This document shows positions 10,415-20,304 of a stretch of 64,000 bases of DNA, in pieces. The translations under genes were made by a program, and so were the position numbers. Numbering within the stretch: the first letter of the stretch is position 1; each line of letters begins with the position of its first letter. Origin of the DNA: Chloropicon primus (lineage: Eukaryota > Chlorophyta > Chloropicophyceae > Chloropicales > Chloropicaceae); assembly GCA_023205875.1 (NCBI GenBank), contig CP060766.1:372001-436000 (forward strand). Reading direction: 5' to 3'. The notes under the pieces were generated by a model. The model ran no database searches. It saw only the letters and a program-made list of their open reading frames with translations, and was not told the DNA's origin.

Positions 10415-10500
10415 GGAAGCGTGTCGTCTTGATCTTTCGAAAGAGCCATCGCTCGAAGGAAACGACCCGGTGGTGAGGATTTGAGGAGCGCGAAGACGAG
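10415..10500 (+). promoter_or_regulatory. Palindromic promoter-linked element, CDC16 copy 2
   Basis: Same block order as the preceding copy, with GGAAGCGTGTCGTCTTGA, TCTTTCGAAAGAGCCATCGC and GGTGGTGAGGATTTGAGGAG, continuing into CGCGAAGACGAGAGA. It ends about 255 bp before the CDC16 ATG, in the gene's orientation. Confidence 0.75.
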
Positions 10501-10754
10501 AGAGGCTAGAGAGGCCCAGAGAGGCAGAGAGGCAGAGAGAGAGAAAGCGTGAGGGACGGAGGAGAGGGTTGCAGTCGGAAGGATCTGTCTCTTCCTCTTT
10601 CCTCATTCGTTCGACTCCTCGCTGAACGGATTCATCGCCAAATCAAAATCCAAGCGACAGGGACAGAGAGGCAAAGGGATCCCTTTGACGAGAGCAACAT
10701 CAACATCATCGTCGTCGTCGTCGTCGTCATCGTCGTCGTCTCGTCGTTGTTGTG

Positions 10755-12515
10755 ATGGATTCCTCGGAGGAGGAGGTTGAGCTCGAGGCCCTTCGTGGCC
10801 TCGTTCAGGATTGCGTGGAGAAGCATTGTTACAGGAGCGCCACGTTCTTCGGTGACAAGGTCTGCCTCATGAGCGGAGGGGAGAACAGGGACGTGTATCA
10901 GTTGTGCCAGACGTATTATTACTCTGGCCAACACAGCCGTGCGCTGCACCGGTTGACGAAGCACCGGAAGGAGCTCGAGAAGGCGAGGGCGGAGCGAGGC
11001 ACTGCTGCGAATGGGAGCGGAGTTGTCGAGGAGGAGTGGAAGGCGTTCGCGTACTTGACGGCGCTTTGCTTGGCTGAGTGCAAGGAGTGGGAGAGGTGTC
11101 TCCAAGTCCTTGAGGAGGACCAGGAGAAGGGGGAGGGCAAGAGGGAGGCCGGCGGGGGGAGTGACGTGTCGAGGCGTGGCGTGGCGGTCTCGCTCTTCTC
11201 CAAGCGCATGGAGACCGGCGAGGAGGAGGACGGAGACGCGGCGCGGCGAGGAAGCTCGGGGGAGGGAAGGGGCCGCGCCAAGAGAGGGCCGTGGAAGACC
11301 AAGCTGGAGCTGGAGAGCGCCATGTGCGTCCTGAGGGCCAAGTGCTACGAGAGCATGGACAACAGGGAGAAGGCGAAGCGCTTTTACATCATGGCCCTGG
11401 AGCAGTCGGATCCCTTCTGCTACGAAGCGTTCGAGGCTCTGATCGGCAACCACATGCTGAGCTCGGAGGAGGAGTCTTCGCTGTTTTCCAACCTGGACAG
11501 TGAGGTCCGGGGCCACCAGTGGCTCAAGCTCTTGTACGAGTGCAAGGGGAAGAAGTACGGGAAAGTGGAGCAAATTCAAGAGAAACTGAACGTTCTTGGG
11601 GACGAGGGAGGAGTCGGCGAGAGTCTGGACGTCCTGACTTGCAAATCAGAGTTCCTTTACCACTGCTGCGAGTACCAGCAGTGCTACGAGGTGACCTCCC
11701 GGGTTGTGGCGGAGGACAGCTACTTCCTGGACTGCCTACCGGTTCACGTAGCTTGCGCCGTGGCGCTGGGGAGGAAGAACGACCTGTTCTTGTTGGGGCA
11801 CAAATTGGTTGAAGAGATGCCGGAGAGGGCGGTGGCGTGGTTTGCGGTGGGGGCGTACTACTACTGCATAAAGGCCTGGGACTCGGCGGAGAGGTACTTC
11901 CAGAAGGCGACAGGCATCGAGAAGGACTTTGCCCCTGCGTGGATTGGGTACGGCCACACCTTGGCCGCCAAAGAGGAGCACGACCAAGCGATGGCTGCGT
12001 ACCGGACTGCGAGCAGGCTGTTCCAGGGGCTCCACGAGCCCCTTCTCTGTCTCGGCATGGAGTTCGCCAAGACGAACAACTTGGGCATGGCGAACGACTT
12101 CTTTCAGAAGGCCTTGAAGATCGCGGCGGAGGACCCCCTCGTGCTGAACGAGCTGGGGGTCCTGGCCTACCAGCGGGGGGAGTACTCCCTCGCGGTCAAG
12201 AACTTCAAGGGGGCCTTGGACCTGGCCGGGGTCGACCCTTGGAGCAACAAGGAGTGGGAGCCGACCATCAACAACCTCGGCCACGCCCTGAGGAAGGCCG
12301 GAAGGTACGAGGAGGCCCTGGAGCACTTCAAGAGAGCCAGCGGACTCAAGGGGCAGGCGTCGACCTACAGCTCCATGGCGTTCACCCACCAGCTGATGGG
12401 CCACACCGATAAAGCGATCGAGCTGTACCACAAGGCCTTGGGGATCCAAGACTGCGCGTTCTCAAGCGACATGCTCTTGATCTGCCTCAAGGAGGTTGCC
12501 TTTGTCAGTCTGTAA
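10755..12515 (+). CDS. CDC16: Anaphase-promoting complex subunit CDC16/APC6
   Basis: A single exon of 586 residues from ATG at 10755. The N-terminal part (LRGLVQDCVEKHCYRSATFF) fits the dimerising TPRs of APC6. A Gly/Glu-rich insert lies near residues 125-180. The C-terminal half has strong consecutive TPRs: WFAVGAYYYCIKAWDSAERYF, FAPAWIGYGHTLAAKEEHDQA, ALKIAAEDPLVLNELGVLAY, TINNLGHALRKAGRYEEALEHF. APC6 is a core TPR scaffold of the cyclosome, the ubiquitin ligase that degrades securin and mitotic cyclins. Length and TPR order agree with the family. Confidence 0.95.
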   Translation: MDSSEEEVELEALRGLVQDCVEKHCYRSATFFGDKVCLMSGGENRDVYQLCQTYYYSGQHSRALHRLTKHRKELEKARAERGTAANGSGVVEEEWKAFAYLTALCLAECKEWERCLQVLEEDQEKGEGKREAGGGSDVSRRGVAVSLFSKRMETGEEEDGDAARRGSSGEGRGRAKRGPWKTKLELESAMCVLRAKCYESMDNREKAKRFYIMALEQSDPFCYEAFEALIGNHMLSSEEESSLFSNLDSEVRGHQWLKLLYECKGKKYGKVEQIQEKLNVLGDEGGVGESLDVLTCKSEFLYHCCEYQQCYEVTSRVVAEDSYFLDCLPVHVACAVALGRKNDLFLLGHKLVEEMPERAVAWFAVGAYYYCIKAWDSAERYFQKATGIEKDFAPAWIGYGHTLAAKEEHDQAMAAYRTASRLFQGLHEPLLCLGMEFAKTNNLGMANDFFQKALKIAAEDPLVLNELGVLAYQRGEYSLAVKNFKGALDLAGVDPWSNKEWEPTINNLGHALRKAGRYEEALEHFKRASGLKGQASTYSSMAFTHQLMGHTDKAIELYHKALGIQDCAFSSDMLLICLKEVAFVSL

Positions 12516-13166
12516 TTTATGCTATTGCCTTTCTGAAAAGAAATAAAAAGAAAAAACATCAAACAACTTTGGCGGTCGTCGCCTTGGGGTGCCATGGACC
12601 CACAAGCACCGAGAGAAAGAGACAGAGAGAGCAAAGATCCATTGGTGCCTGGTGTTACGTGTTGTCTCATTGGGATAGGAACCAACACAAGCAGACACGG
12701 AGAAAGAGAAAGAGAAAGAGACAGAGGCACAGGGTCATCGGTGGCTTGCAAAGTGGATTGGATTGGATTGGTTTGGTTTGGTTTGGATGGTGAGGTTGTG
12801 ATGCTCCTCCGCTCGTGGTGCTGCGATGGGCTTAGACTTTTTTTTTTTCAATTTCCGTTACATCTCTCTAGCCGAAAGCCTTATCCATAAATAGGATCCC
12901 TCCTCGACGTCACTCGATCGAGAGGACGAGAAGGGCGCGTGTTTCGGAAGGGTTTTTGATCGTCAGCGAGGACAGAGACGGTCGTGGAAGCGGCATAGAA
13001 CGAAAGTTCATCTCAAGATCTTTCGATTGGTACCCATCTTGAGTGGTTTGCGTTCCGAGAAGGCACTGTGGTCTCGGCATTCGTTCGCGAGGTGCAGTGA
13101 CGGAGGCAGCGAGAGGGTAGGAAGGAGAGGAAGGTGGGCGCGAGGTGAGCGTGAGGGGTGTGCAGG
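12516..13166. promoter_or_regulatory. Region upstream of SUFB
   Basis: 651 bp between two same-strand genes. It has a GGTTT/GGATT short tandem run near 12755-12790, a poly-T tract (12838-12849) and a TATA-like CCATAAATAGGAT at about 12884. Near 13015-13055 is a weak element copy (AAGATCTTTCGATTGG) with an inverted CTCAAGAT/ATCTTGAG pair. No coding frame is supported. Confidence 0.5.
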
Positions 13167-14978
13167 ATGAAGGCGAAGGTCGTTACGAGGGGTGGATTGG
13201 GTCTGGGAAAGGGGAGGAAGCCGGCGGCTTGCGCCGCGAAGGCGTCGTGCTCGTACGAGGAGGCGGCCTCAAGCTTGAGGAGGTGCATCGTCGCGAGGAG
13301 CGCCAGCACCTTGGCCAAGGGGGAAGACGGTTGGGTTCTTGGCGGCGGAGGGAGGAGGGAGCGAGGCGCGTTGACCAGGGTCGGGTGCTCCGTCGAGGGC
13401 GTGGAGGAAGTCGACGCCGTCGAGCTCGAGAAGAAGGAGATAAAGGATATTCTGGCGAAACCCTACAAGTTTGGCTTCGTCTCTGACATCGAGTCGGAAG
13501 CCATCCCAAAGGGCCTCTCGGAGGAGACGGTCCGCATGATCAGCAAGAAGAAGAATGTGAGTGTGTCTCCCCCCCTTTCTTTTTGTTTTCCTTTGCTGAC
13601 AGGCAAGCGCTTTGTTCTTTCTTTCGACGGCGACGGGGTGTGGTGTGTGGCGTGCCACGACGGGTAAAAGGAGCCCGAGTGGATGCTGGAGTTCAGGCTG
13701 AAAGCGTACAGAAAGTGGCTGACGATGGAGGAGCCCGACTGGAGCGACAACAGGTACCCCAAGATAGATTTCCAGGACATCGTGTACTACTCGGAGCCAA
13801 AGCAGAAGGAGAAGAAGCAGAGCCTCGATGAGGTGGACCCTGAGCTTCTGAGGACGTTCGACAAGCTCGGAATCCCTTTGGGAGAGCAGAAGAGGCTTGC
13901 GAACGTGGCAGTGGACGCGGTGTTCGACTCGGTCTCGATCGCGACCACGTTCAGGGAGGACCTGCTCAAGGCCGGCGTCATCTTCTGTTCCATCAGCGAA
14001 GCCGTGCACGAGTACCCGGACCTGGTGAAGAAATACATGGGGAGCGTGGTCTCCGAGGGTGACAACTACTACACCGCGCTCAACTCTGCCGTCTTCAGTG
14101 ACGGCAGCTTCTGCTACATCCCGAAGGGGGTGAAGAGCCCCATGGAGCTCTCGACGTACTTCAGGATCAACGCGAGCGACACCGGGCAGTTCGAAAGGAC
14201 TCTGATCGTTGCGGAGGAAGGGTCCTACGTTTCGTATCTCGAGGGTTGCACAGCGCCAAGCTACGACACCAACCAGCTTCACGCGGCAGTGGTGGAGCTC
14301 TACTGCGCAAAGGACGCGGAGATCAAGTACTCCACCGTGCAGAATTGGTACGCCGGGGACGAGACTGGAAAGGGAGGCATCTACAACTTTGTGACCAAGA
14401 GAGGACTGTGCGCCGGGGAGAATGCGAAGATATCTTGGACTCAGGTGGAGACGGGGTCAGCGATCACCTGGAAGTACCCAAGCGTTGTGCTCAAGGGGGA
14501 CAACTCCGTGGGCGAGTTTTACTCGGTCGCGCTCACCAACAACTACCAGCAGGCGGACACGGGGACCAAGATGATCCATTTGGGCAAGAACACCCGGAGT
14601 AGAATCGTTTCCAAGGGCATCAGCGCTGGCAAGAGCCAGAATTGTTACAGAGGCCTGGTTCAGATGGGTGGGAACGCCGAGAATGCGAGGAACTACTCGC
14701 AGTGCGACAGCATGCTCATCGGGGACACGGCGCACGCTAACACTTACCCTTACATTGAGGTGAAGGAGCCCTCTAGCCGTGTGGAGCACGAGGCCAGCAC
14801 CAGCAAGATCTCAGAGGACCAGCTGTTTTACTTCCAGCAGAGGGGAATCGACGCCGAGGAGGCCGTTGGGATGATCATTAGTGGCTTTTGCCGGGAGGTC
14901 TTCCAGGAGCTGCCGATGGAGTTTGCGGCGGAGGTGAACCAGCTCATGAGCTTGAAGCTAGAAGGAAGCGTTGGGTGA
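13167..14978 (+). CDS. SUFB: Plastid Fe-S cluster scaffold subunit SufB
   Basis: Exons 13167..13556 and 13671..14978 join in phase 0 (114-nt intron, GTGAGT...AAAAG) to give 565 residues. A basic, Ala/Gly/Arg-rich N-terminus of about 80 residues looks like a plastid transit peptide. The mature part begins with [20 protein letters not shown], and the join restores the conserved [17 protein letters not shown]. Downstream landmarks are [28 protein letters not shown]-like [34 protein letters not shown] and the beta-helix end with [13 protein letters not shown]. SufB works with SufC and SufD to assemble Fe-S clusters in the plastid. In some other algae it is plastid-encoded (ycf24), so this copy represents transfer to the nucleus. 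Confidence 0.97.
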
Positions 14979-15037
14979 AGGCATTTGGAAAAAATTTAAT
15001 TGCTTTGTAAGAACGTTCTTCTTAGTTGGTATGAATT

Positions 15038-16579
15038 TCACTGGAGCAGCTCCTTGAACGGGTCCTCCTTCGCGGGAGGTGCCTGGGGTGCGGTGCTGCT
15101 CCTCATGGGGTTGCCGTGGGATTGCATCGTAGTCGCCGGTGCCGCGGAGAAAAGGAAAGGATCCAGGGCGTTTGCGCCAGTCGGAAGTGGATTCACTTGC
15201 TGAGGCACGGCACCGCTCAGACCTCCCGCCGACACAGAGCCCGTCATCGTGGGTGCGGGCTGAGAAGAGATCGAGGCCTGGGCGAAGAGATCAGAGATTT
15301 GCTGGGTCTTCCCGCCCACGGGACTCTCAAAGGTAGCCCACCCGGCGCTGTTGCTCGCCACACTCATCTCTGCGGCGTTGAAGGACGCCCATTCCCCCGC
15401 CCCGCTCGCATTCGGTGCGGGGTTTGGGTCAGAGAGACTCATCAGGCCGGCGTCGCCCAACGTCGCATTCTGTGGCGGGGCGGACAGAGTTGAGGCGGGC
15501 TTGAAGCCGCTCAGCGATAGCTTTATCTTTGGATTAACCTTTGTCTCTGAAAGGAACTTCGCTTTCCCCTTCTGCTGCGTCCCGGAAGACGTCTTTCGTT
15601 GCGCAGGAGCCGCGTCGCCCTTCACGGGCGTGAGACCGCTGGGCTTGACCCCCGCCTCGGCCGCCGCTCCCCCCTCTGCCATGTTCGATGACATGTCCCC
15701 CAGCCCCAAAAAGTCCGCGCTTGGGCTGTCCTCGATCTTGGAAGGCGTCACCTTCTGCGGCTGGCTCTCCTCTGGCATCCTTACCGGCGTGGGAACCGTG
15801 AAACTCGGCTTTGTTCTGACCCGAGTCGCCCCGCTCCTCAGCGTCCGCTGCTTGCCCCACCCCGCCCTGTTCTCGCTCTCGTAAAGGCTTTGCGGGCTGG
15901 TGGATCTTCCGTGACCCCCAAGCTTGCTCTTGCTCTTCCGAGCGACCTCTCGCTCCTCCATCAGCCTTTCGGGATCCTTCAGCAGCGCCATGATGTCCCC
16001 TGCTCGCTTCCTCACGTTGATGCCGTGATCCTTCATCGTGTGCTCCTCCACAAACTCAAAGTTTGTCAAGTCAGAGAAGATGTCCATGGACTCGTCGTCA
16101 GTCAGCTCGACAACGACTTGCTCCGGGCCATTCTTGATGATGTACTCGAGGACCAGGAGCGACTTGTAGGCCCAGCGCCACTGCTTTGGCTTCTTCCACG
16201 CTGCCGTGATGCGATCCACGAGGACGCCCATCACCTCCCTGAAGTTCTCTTCGCTCCGGGCGGACTCGGACGCAATCTTGGCCATTACCTTCCCGTGCCT
16301 GCGGAGCACACCAACGCACGCAATCATTCTTCGAGTGTCAGGACACAAACACAAGCACAACAAGCACAAGCAACAAAGGCTTCCTTCCTGGTGAAGAGCA
16401 GCAAAAAAAAAAAAAGGTACTTACGGTCCCCAAGGCTCAGAGTTCGTGGCCTCCTCCACCAACACTTCGAGGTCCGTCATGTCCAGAGCAACCTGCTTGA
16501 CGCGCTGCTGCACGGACCGGATGGCACCACCATAGTCCCCCTCTTTCACCTTCTCCAGCGCCTTCGCAAACCCTTTCAT
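15038..16579 (-). CDS. Epsin-like ENTH-domain clathrin adaptor
   Basis: Exons 16579..16425 and 16298..15038 (126-nt intron) encode 471 residues. The ENTH domain covers about residues 5-150. The splice reconstitutes the hallmark EATNSEPWGPHGKVMAKIA, followed by WAYKSLLVLEYIIKNGPEQVV and GINVRKRAGDIMALL. The long C-terminus is low-complexity, with DFLGLGDM, ALDPFLF and a terminal KEDPFKELLQ, which are DPF-type AP-2/clathrin-binding motifs. ENTH epsins bind phosphoinositides and help form clathrin vesicles at the plasma membrane or trans-Golgi. The donor is GTAAGTACC beside a poly-A/T tract. Confidence 0.93.
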
Positions 16580-17049
16580 CCTTCTCCCTTTGTCGAGGAA
16601 AAAAAAAAAAGAAAAAGGAAAGAGGTTTCGATTCTTCTTGAGGAAGAACGCGAAGCTTCCTTTCGATCCTCCGCGGTCCCTCGCCCTCCCGCCGTCCTTT
16701 CACTCACCTATCTCCTCCCTCTGCCTCGATCGAAACCCGGAAAACAGAAAACAACAAGCAGCAGGAGGCCATCGTCCAATCCGTCCTGCGCCAGACGTTA
16801 CGGGCGTTACGAAAGAGGACGGGAGCGCGCGGGAGGAGGTAGAGGAAGAGAGAGAGAGAGACGGGGGACCGAACAGAGGGAAGCGTCTTCTCTTGCTCTT
16901 TCGAACGAGCCGTCGCTCGAAAGGAACGGCGCTCTGGTGAGGATCTGACGACACGAAGACGGGGGGTTGGGGCGAGGGGGTAGCGAGCGGCGGCGGCAAG
17001 GGGCTTTGTCCAAGGCGTCGTCATTGTGTGTTTGGACGACGAGGAGAGG
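16580..17049. promoter_or_regulatory. Divergent promoter region between epsin and bZIP genes
   Basis: 470 bp. The epsin side has A-rich and GAAGC-like sequence without a clear element copy. The bZIP side holds a long, well-preserved element copy (16790-16962), oriented toward the bZIP gene. Confidence 0.6.
16790..16962 (+). promoter_or_regulatory. Palindromic promoter-linked element, long copy at the bZIP gene
   Basis: It includes an upstream GAGGACGGGAGCGCGCG block and a GA-rich spacer. Then come GGGAAGCGTCTTCTCTTG, CTCTTTCGAACGAGCCGTCG, CTCGAAAGGAACGG and GGTGAGGATCTGACGACACG. It ends about 90 bp before the bZIP ATG. Confidence 0.75.
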
Positions 17050-17866
17050 ATGAAGAGCAGCAGCAAAGAGATTCAAAGGATGAACCAGTCCGCGGTGAGG
17101 GAAGACTTTATCCCGCCGGTTGACGTGGACATGAGTCAAGGGGGGGTGCACGCGTTCTGCTCCGAAGGGATGCAAATAGCTCAGCTGCCGATTACCCCCT
17201 GCTTTGGCTCGCCTTCTGGCATGCCGGTGCCGTCGGGGGTGACAAAGCCCTCATCCAACGGGCTCGCGTCCGGGCAGGACAGTGGCATGGTTGTGAGAAG
17301 GTTTCCTTCTTGCGATGGCGATGGGCTGGAGTGCAGCCACGAGCACGAGGAGTACGTGGAGGGGGGTGTCAAGATCACCAAGTGCACGCACACGCACGTT
17401 CACTCCGCCAGGCAAGCCAATCAGAAGGCCGTGCAGAAGTACAGGCAAAAGAAAAAGCTTGAGCTTGAGAACTTGAAGAAGGAGGTAAGTGAGTGGGGGC
17501 GTGAGGCGAGGCGAGCGCTTGGTTGGAGGCACTGCGTGCTCTTACCTAAAACCCCTCTCCCCCTCTCGAGAGGGAGGACGCTTCTGGTGAGGATTTGGGA
17601 TGTGGTCTCTGACACACGCGCTTTGCTTGCTTTGCTTGCTTTGTTTGTTGTTTGTTCGGTAGAATCTCCAGCTGAAGGGGAGGGTGGCCGAGTTAGAGCA
17701 AGCCATGGAAAAGAAGCTCGAAGGGGAAGACCTCTTGATATGCCTCAGGAGGGAGGACAAGGAGCAACTGGAAGCCATGCGAGCTTTGCTGAAAAGCATT
17801 CATATCATGACCGCACCACTCGACGAGAAGTCGGAGAAGAAAGAGGCGTCGAGCAGCAAACCGTGA
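17050..17866 (+). CDS. Group F-type bZIP transcription factor with Cys/His zinc-sensor-like motif
   Basis: Exons 17050..17484 and 17663..17866 join in phase 0 (178-nt intron) and give 212 residues. The intron falls inside the bZIP, between LENLKKE and NLQLKGRVAELEQ. The basic region ANQKAVQKYRQKKK (about residues 123-136) keeps the N-x7-R spacing and the KYR signature of plant F-bZIPs. Immediately before it is a Cys/His cluster, CSHEH at residues 95-99 and CTHTHVH at 112-118. This corresponds in place and composition to the zinc-sensor motif of Arabidopsis bZIP19/23, which represses activity when zinc is sufficient. A role in zinc-deficiency response is inferred from that family. Confidence 0.88.
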
Positions 17867-18010
17867 AGGCGTTGCTGCACACATGATGGGGCAGGGGCGT
17901 GGAGGCATCAATCAAAGCAACAACAACAACGAATGGGGTGCCTACACTACACGGTACTTTACATTTGTTTGCTGGCTGTTTATAAGAAATTACAATACTA
18001 TCTCGTTTGG

Positions 18011-19771
18011 TCAATGGTTTTCCGACTTGAGGCAGACGTCTCGCGCCGTCGAGGTTTCCTCTTCAGAGTCTTCTTCAAGAATTTGGTGCGAGGTCCTGCT
18101 CGTCATCTCTCCACCGAATATTGGTTTCATCACCTCGTCGTCGAAAACGTCCCACTTCTTCATGAGCCAGCTCTTCCTTCGCACGTGCGACGCGTTCGCC
18201 GCCGAAGGCGATCTCGGGGGCGTGCTCGGCGGCTCGCTCTCGTACCCCGACGGGAACCTCACCAAAGACAGCCCGAGCCCCCCGTCCTCCTCCACGACCC
18301 CTGATGCGTTTCTCACCAAGATCATCCTCTTGGCGTCCAGAAACTGGATGAGAGGCTTCGTTGCAGCTCCCAGCGCGATCACCGAGAAGATCACCAGCGC
18401 CATGACTGCTGCTATGACGGTCGAGGCCTCCTTGTCCGCCTTTATGGGGTCGGGCGCAAAGGCATAGAGGCAAAGGGCCACGCTCACTGCACCCCGGAGC
18501 GTCCCGGCCCAAACGATGATGCACATGTCGTAAAAGTTGAGCCGGGAGAGCTGCCCCGCTTTCTGCACTTGCATCAAGCCAGGCAACAGGTTCGCCAGGT
18601 AGCACATTGGGAAGACAAAGACGATCCTGGCCAGCAGGATCGCCAGCAGGAGCACCACGACCAGAGCTATCACCTGGGACTTGTTGACATTGTTCCAGTT
18701 GCCCTTGTACAGCGAATCCAGGCCGACGAGGATGTATATCACCACCTCCGCCAGAAGGCTCAGCGCGTGAAACAGGTTGGTGCAGGTGACCTTGGCCTCG
18801 TCATCTAGGTTGTGCTGCGTGTAGTGAGACATCACGAGCCCAGTGACGAAGAGTGTCATTATGCCAGAAAGGCCCAGCAGCTCGGAGCTGAAGTACGCGA
18901 GGTACGCGAGCAAGCCGAGAAGAATGACTTGGTGGGTGGCGGTCAAGTTCGCGAGAAAGTCCAAGTGAATGCCCCTCATCGATGCGCTCCTCTGGAGCCA
19001 AGTAGGCGTTGCCTCGTCGTCCAGACGCTCCCGGTACGAGTTGCTGACCGCTCTCAGCCTCATCAGCAGAGCGGAGAAGAGCCCCACTGAGATCCCAACA
19101 AGGGACGAGAGCGTGAACGTGACGAAGAAGGAGAAGAAGATGTGATACACGGTACTGGAGAGCGCGTCATCCATCTTCACCTGCTTGTACGCCGACTTAA
19201 TGCTCCTCAGAAGCACGATGCTCGAGGCATCGTTCACCACACCCTCCCCGAAAACCAAAGAGTGGAGCAAAGGGGTCCTCTTCTGGCTCAGCACTTGGAG
19301 CACGGCGACGCTATCCGTCGCCGCCATGATGGCCCCAAGTTTCAGACACGTCCTGGTGCTGAAGACGCTCAACACAGAGATCATCACCGAGATCACGGCG
19401 AAGCTCAAGATTGTTCCCAGCAGGCCAAAGCTCAGTATCCCGCCCATCTGCTTGAAGAACCTCTGCTTGTGCATGGAGAAGCCTTGCTGAAAGATGATGG
19501 GAGGCAGCAGGATGTCGAGGAACACTTCACTGTCGAACATGATCTTCAGGCTCCTGAATTCCTTCTTGCCAAAAACGCTGACGAGGAGGAAACCGACGCC
19601 TCCGACGAGGCCCACGAGCGTCGCGAAGCTTCCTTCCGTCAAGAACCATAACCTTCTCGTAGCACAGTCACTCCCTATGAAGCAGATGAGGAGCAAAAGG
19701 ATGAGAACCAAAAAGTATATCTGATTCGACTCGAGCTCGAGCTCTGTCGGAACCTCCGGTCCTCCCTCCAT
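18011..19771 (-). CDS. NHX/NHE-type Na+(K+)/H+ antiporter
   Basis: A single exon; the ATG at 19771 gives 586 residues (MEGGPEVPTE). The frame is open further upstream, but those residues are low-complexity. About 12 membrane helices are visible. Residues 84-92 hold the amiloride-type motif VFLDILLPPI. The ion-exchange core has MAATDSVAVLQ (about 146) and FGEGVVNDASSIVL (about 170), with RGAVSVALCLY further on. The C-terminal tail of about 100 residues is hydrophilic and Ser/Glu-rich. This is a CPA1 exchanger for vacuolar, endosomal or plasma-membrane pH and Na+ homeostasis. The membrane it serves is not clear from the sequence. Confidence 0.93.
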   Translation of the reverse strand: MEGGPEVPTELELESNQIYFLVLILLLLICFIGSDCATRRLWFLTEGSFATLVGLVGGVGFLLVSVFGKKEFRSLKIMFDSEVFLDILLPPIIFQQGFSMHKQRFFKQMGGILSFGLLGTILSFAVISVMISVLSVFSTRTCLKLGAIMAATDSVAVLQVLSQKRTPLLHSLVFGEGVVNDASSIVLLRSIKSAYKQVKMDDALSSTVYHIFFSFFVTFTLSSLVGISVGLFSALLMRLRAVSNSYRERLDDEATPTWLQRSASMRGIHLDFLANLTATHQVILLGLLAYLAYFSSELLGLSGIMTLFVTGLVMSHYTQHNLDDEAKVTCTNLFHALSLLAEVVIYILVGLDSLYKGNWNNVNKSQVIALVVVLLLAILLARIVFVFPMCYLANLLPGLMQVQKAGQLSRLNFYDMCIIVWAGTLRGAVSVALCLYAFAPDPIKADKEASTVIAAVMALVIFSVIALGAATKPLIQFLDAKRMILVRNASGVVEEDGGLGLSLVRFPSGYESEPPSTPPRSPSAANASHVRRKSWLMKKWDVFDDEVMKPIFGGEMTSRTSHQILEEDSEEETSTARDVCLKSENH

Positions 19772-20304
19772 CCCCTCCGCCTCGCCCTCCGCCTCCACTG
19801 GACCAACGAAGAGACAGAAGAGACAGAAGAGACAGAAGCGTCGTTTCGTTTTCTGACAACAGCACGTGATCTCGGAGATCTTGTTCCGTGATCGTGATCG
19901 TGGGAGTGGATGAGGAGGGAGGAGGTGATGGTGATGATGATGATGATGATGGGGAGGGAGGATTGGGAGGAGGGCTTTGTGTCTTGCATGGTGCCTTCCA
20001 CTGGATCTTGCTCCTTGTACTTCCACCTCCTCCTTCCAAAGAGAAGAGTCCTCTGATGGATGGAGGAGGGAGTGAGGGGATGGTGATGATGGTGAGGGGA
20101 AAGGGAGGCGGTTCGTTATTCGACGATTCGTCCCCTTCCTCTTTTCAAACACTCGCCCGGGGAGTGAGGAGGCCTCACTTGAGAAGGATGGCGTGGAGGA
20201 TAGGAGGAGGAGGAGAGGCAAGGATGGGATGGTGGGAGGGACAGCACTCACTTCAGTGATAGAGTTACCGTGTTTTCTACAAAGGGGTTCTTAAAGATGA
20301 AGTA
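19772..20304. other. Intergenic region upstream of the NHX gene
   Basis: 533 bp rich in GAT/GGA trinucleotides, with two CTTCCAAAGAG/CTTTTCAAACACTCG segments (about 20030 and 20140). These resemble the degenerate plus-strand element subtype at 48.2 and 58.7 kb, although both flanking genes are on the minus strand. No coding frame is supported. Confidence 0.45.

Larger units (their letters stand above)
9725..10754. promoter_or_regulatory. Divergent promoter region between DnaJC3-like and CDC16 genes
   Basis: 1030 bp with no supported gene. It contains ATG/CAA trinucleotide runs (9724-9745, 9878-9905) and a minus-oriented degenerate element copy at about 9965-10010 facing the DnaJ gene. Two tandem plus-oriented copies (10234 and 10415) face CDC16, followed by a GTC/CATC trinucleotide run just before the CDC16 ATG. 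Confidence 0.6.
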
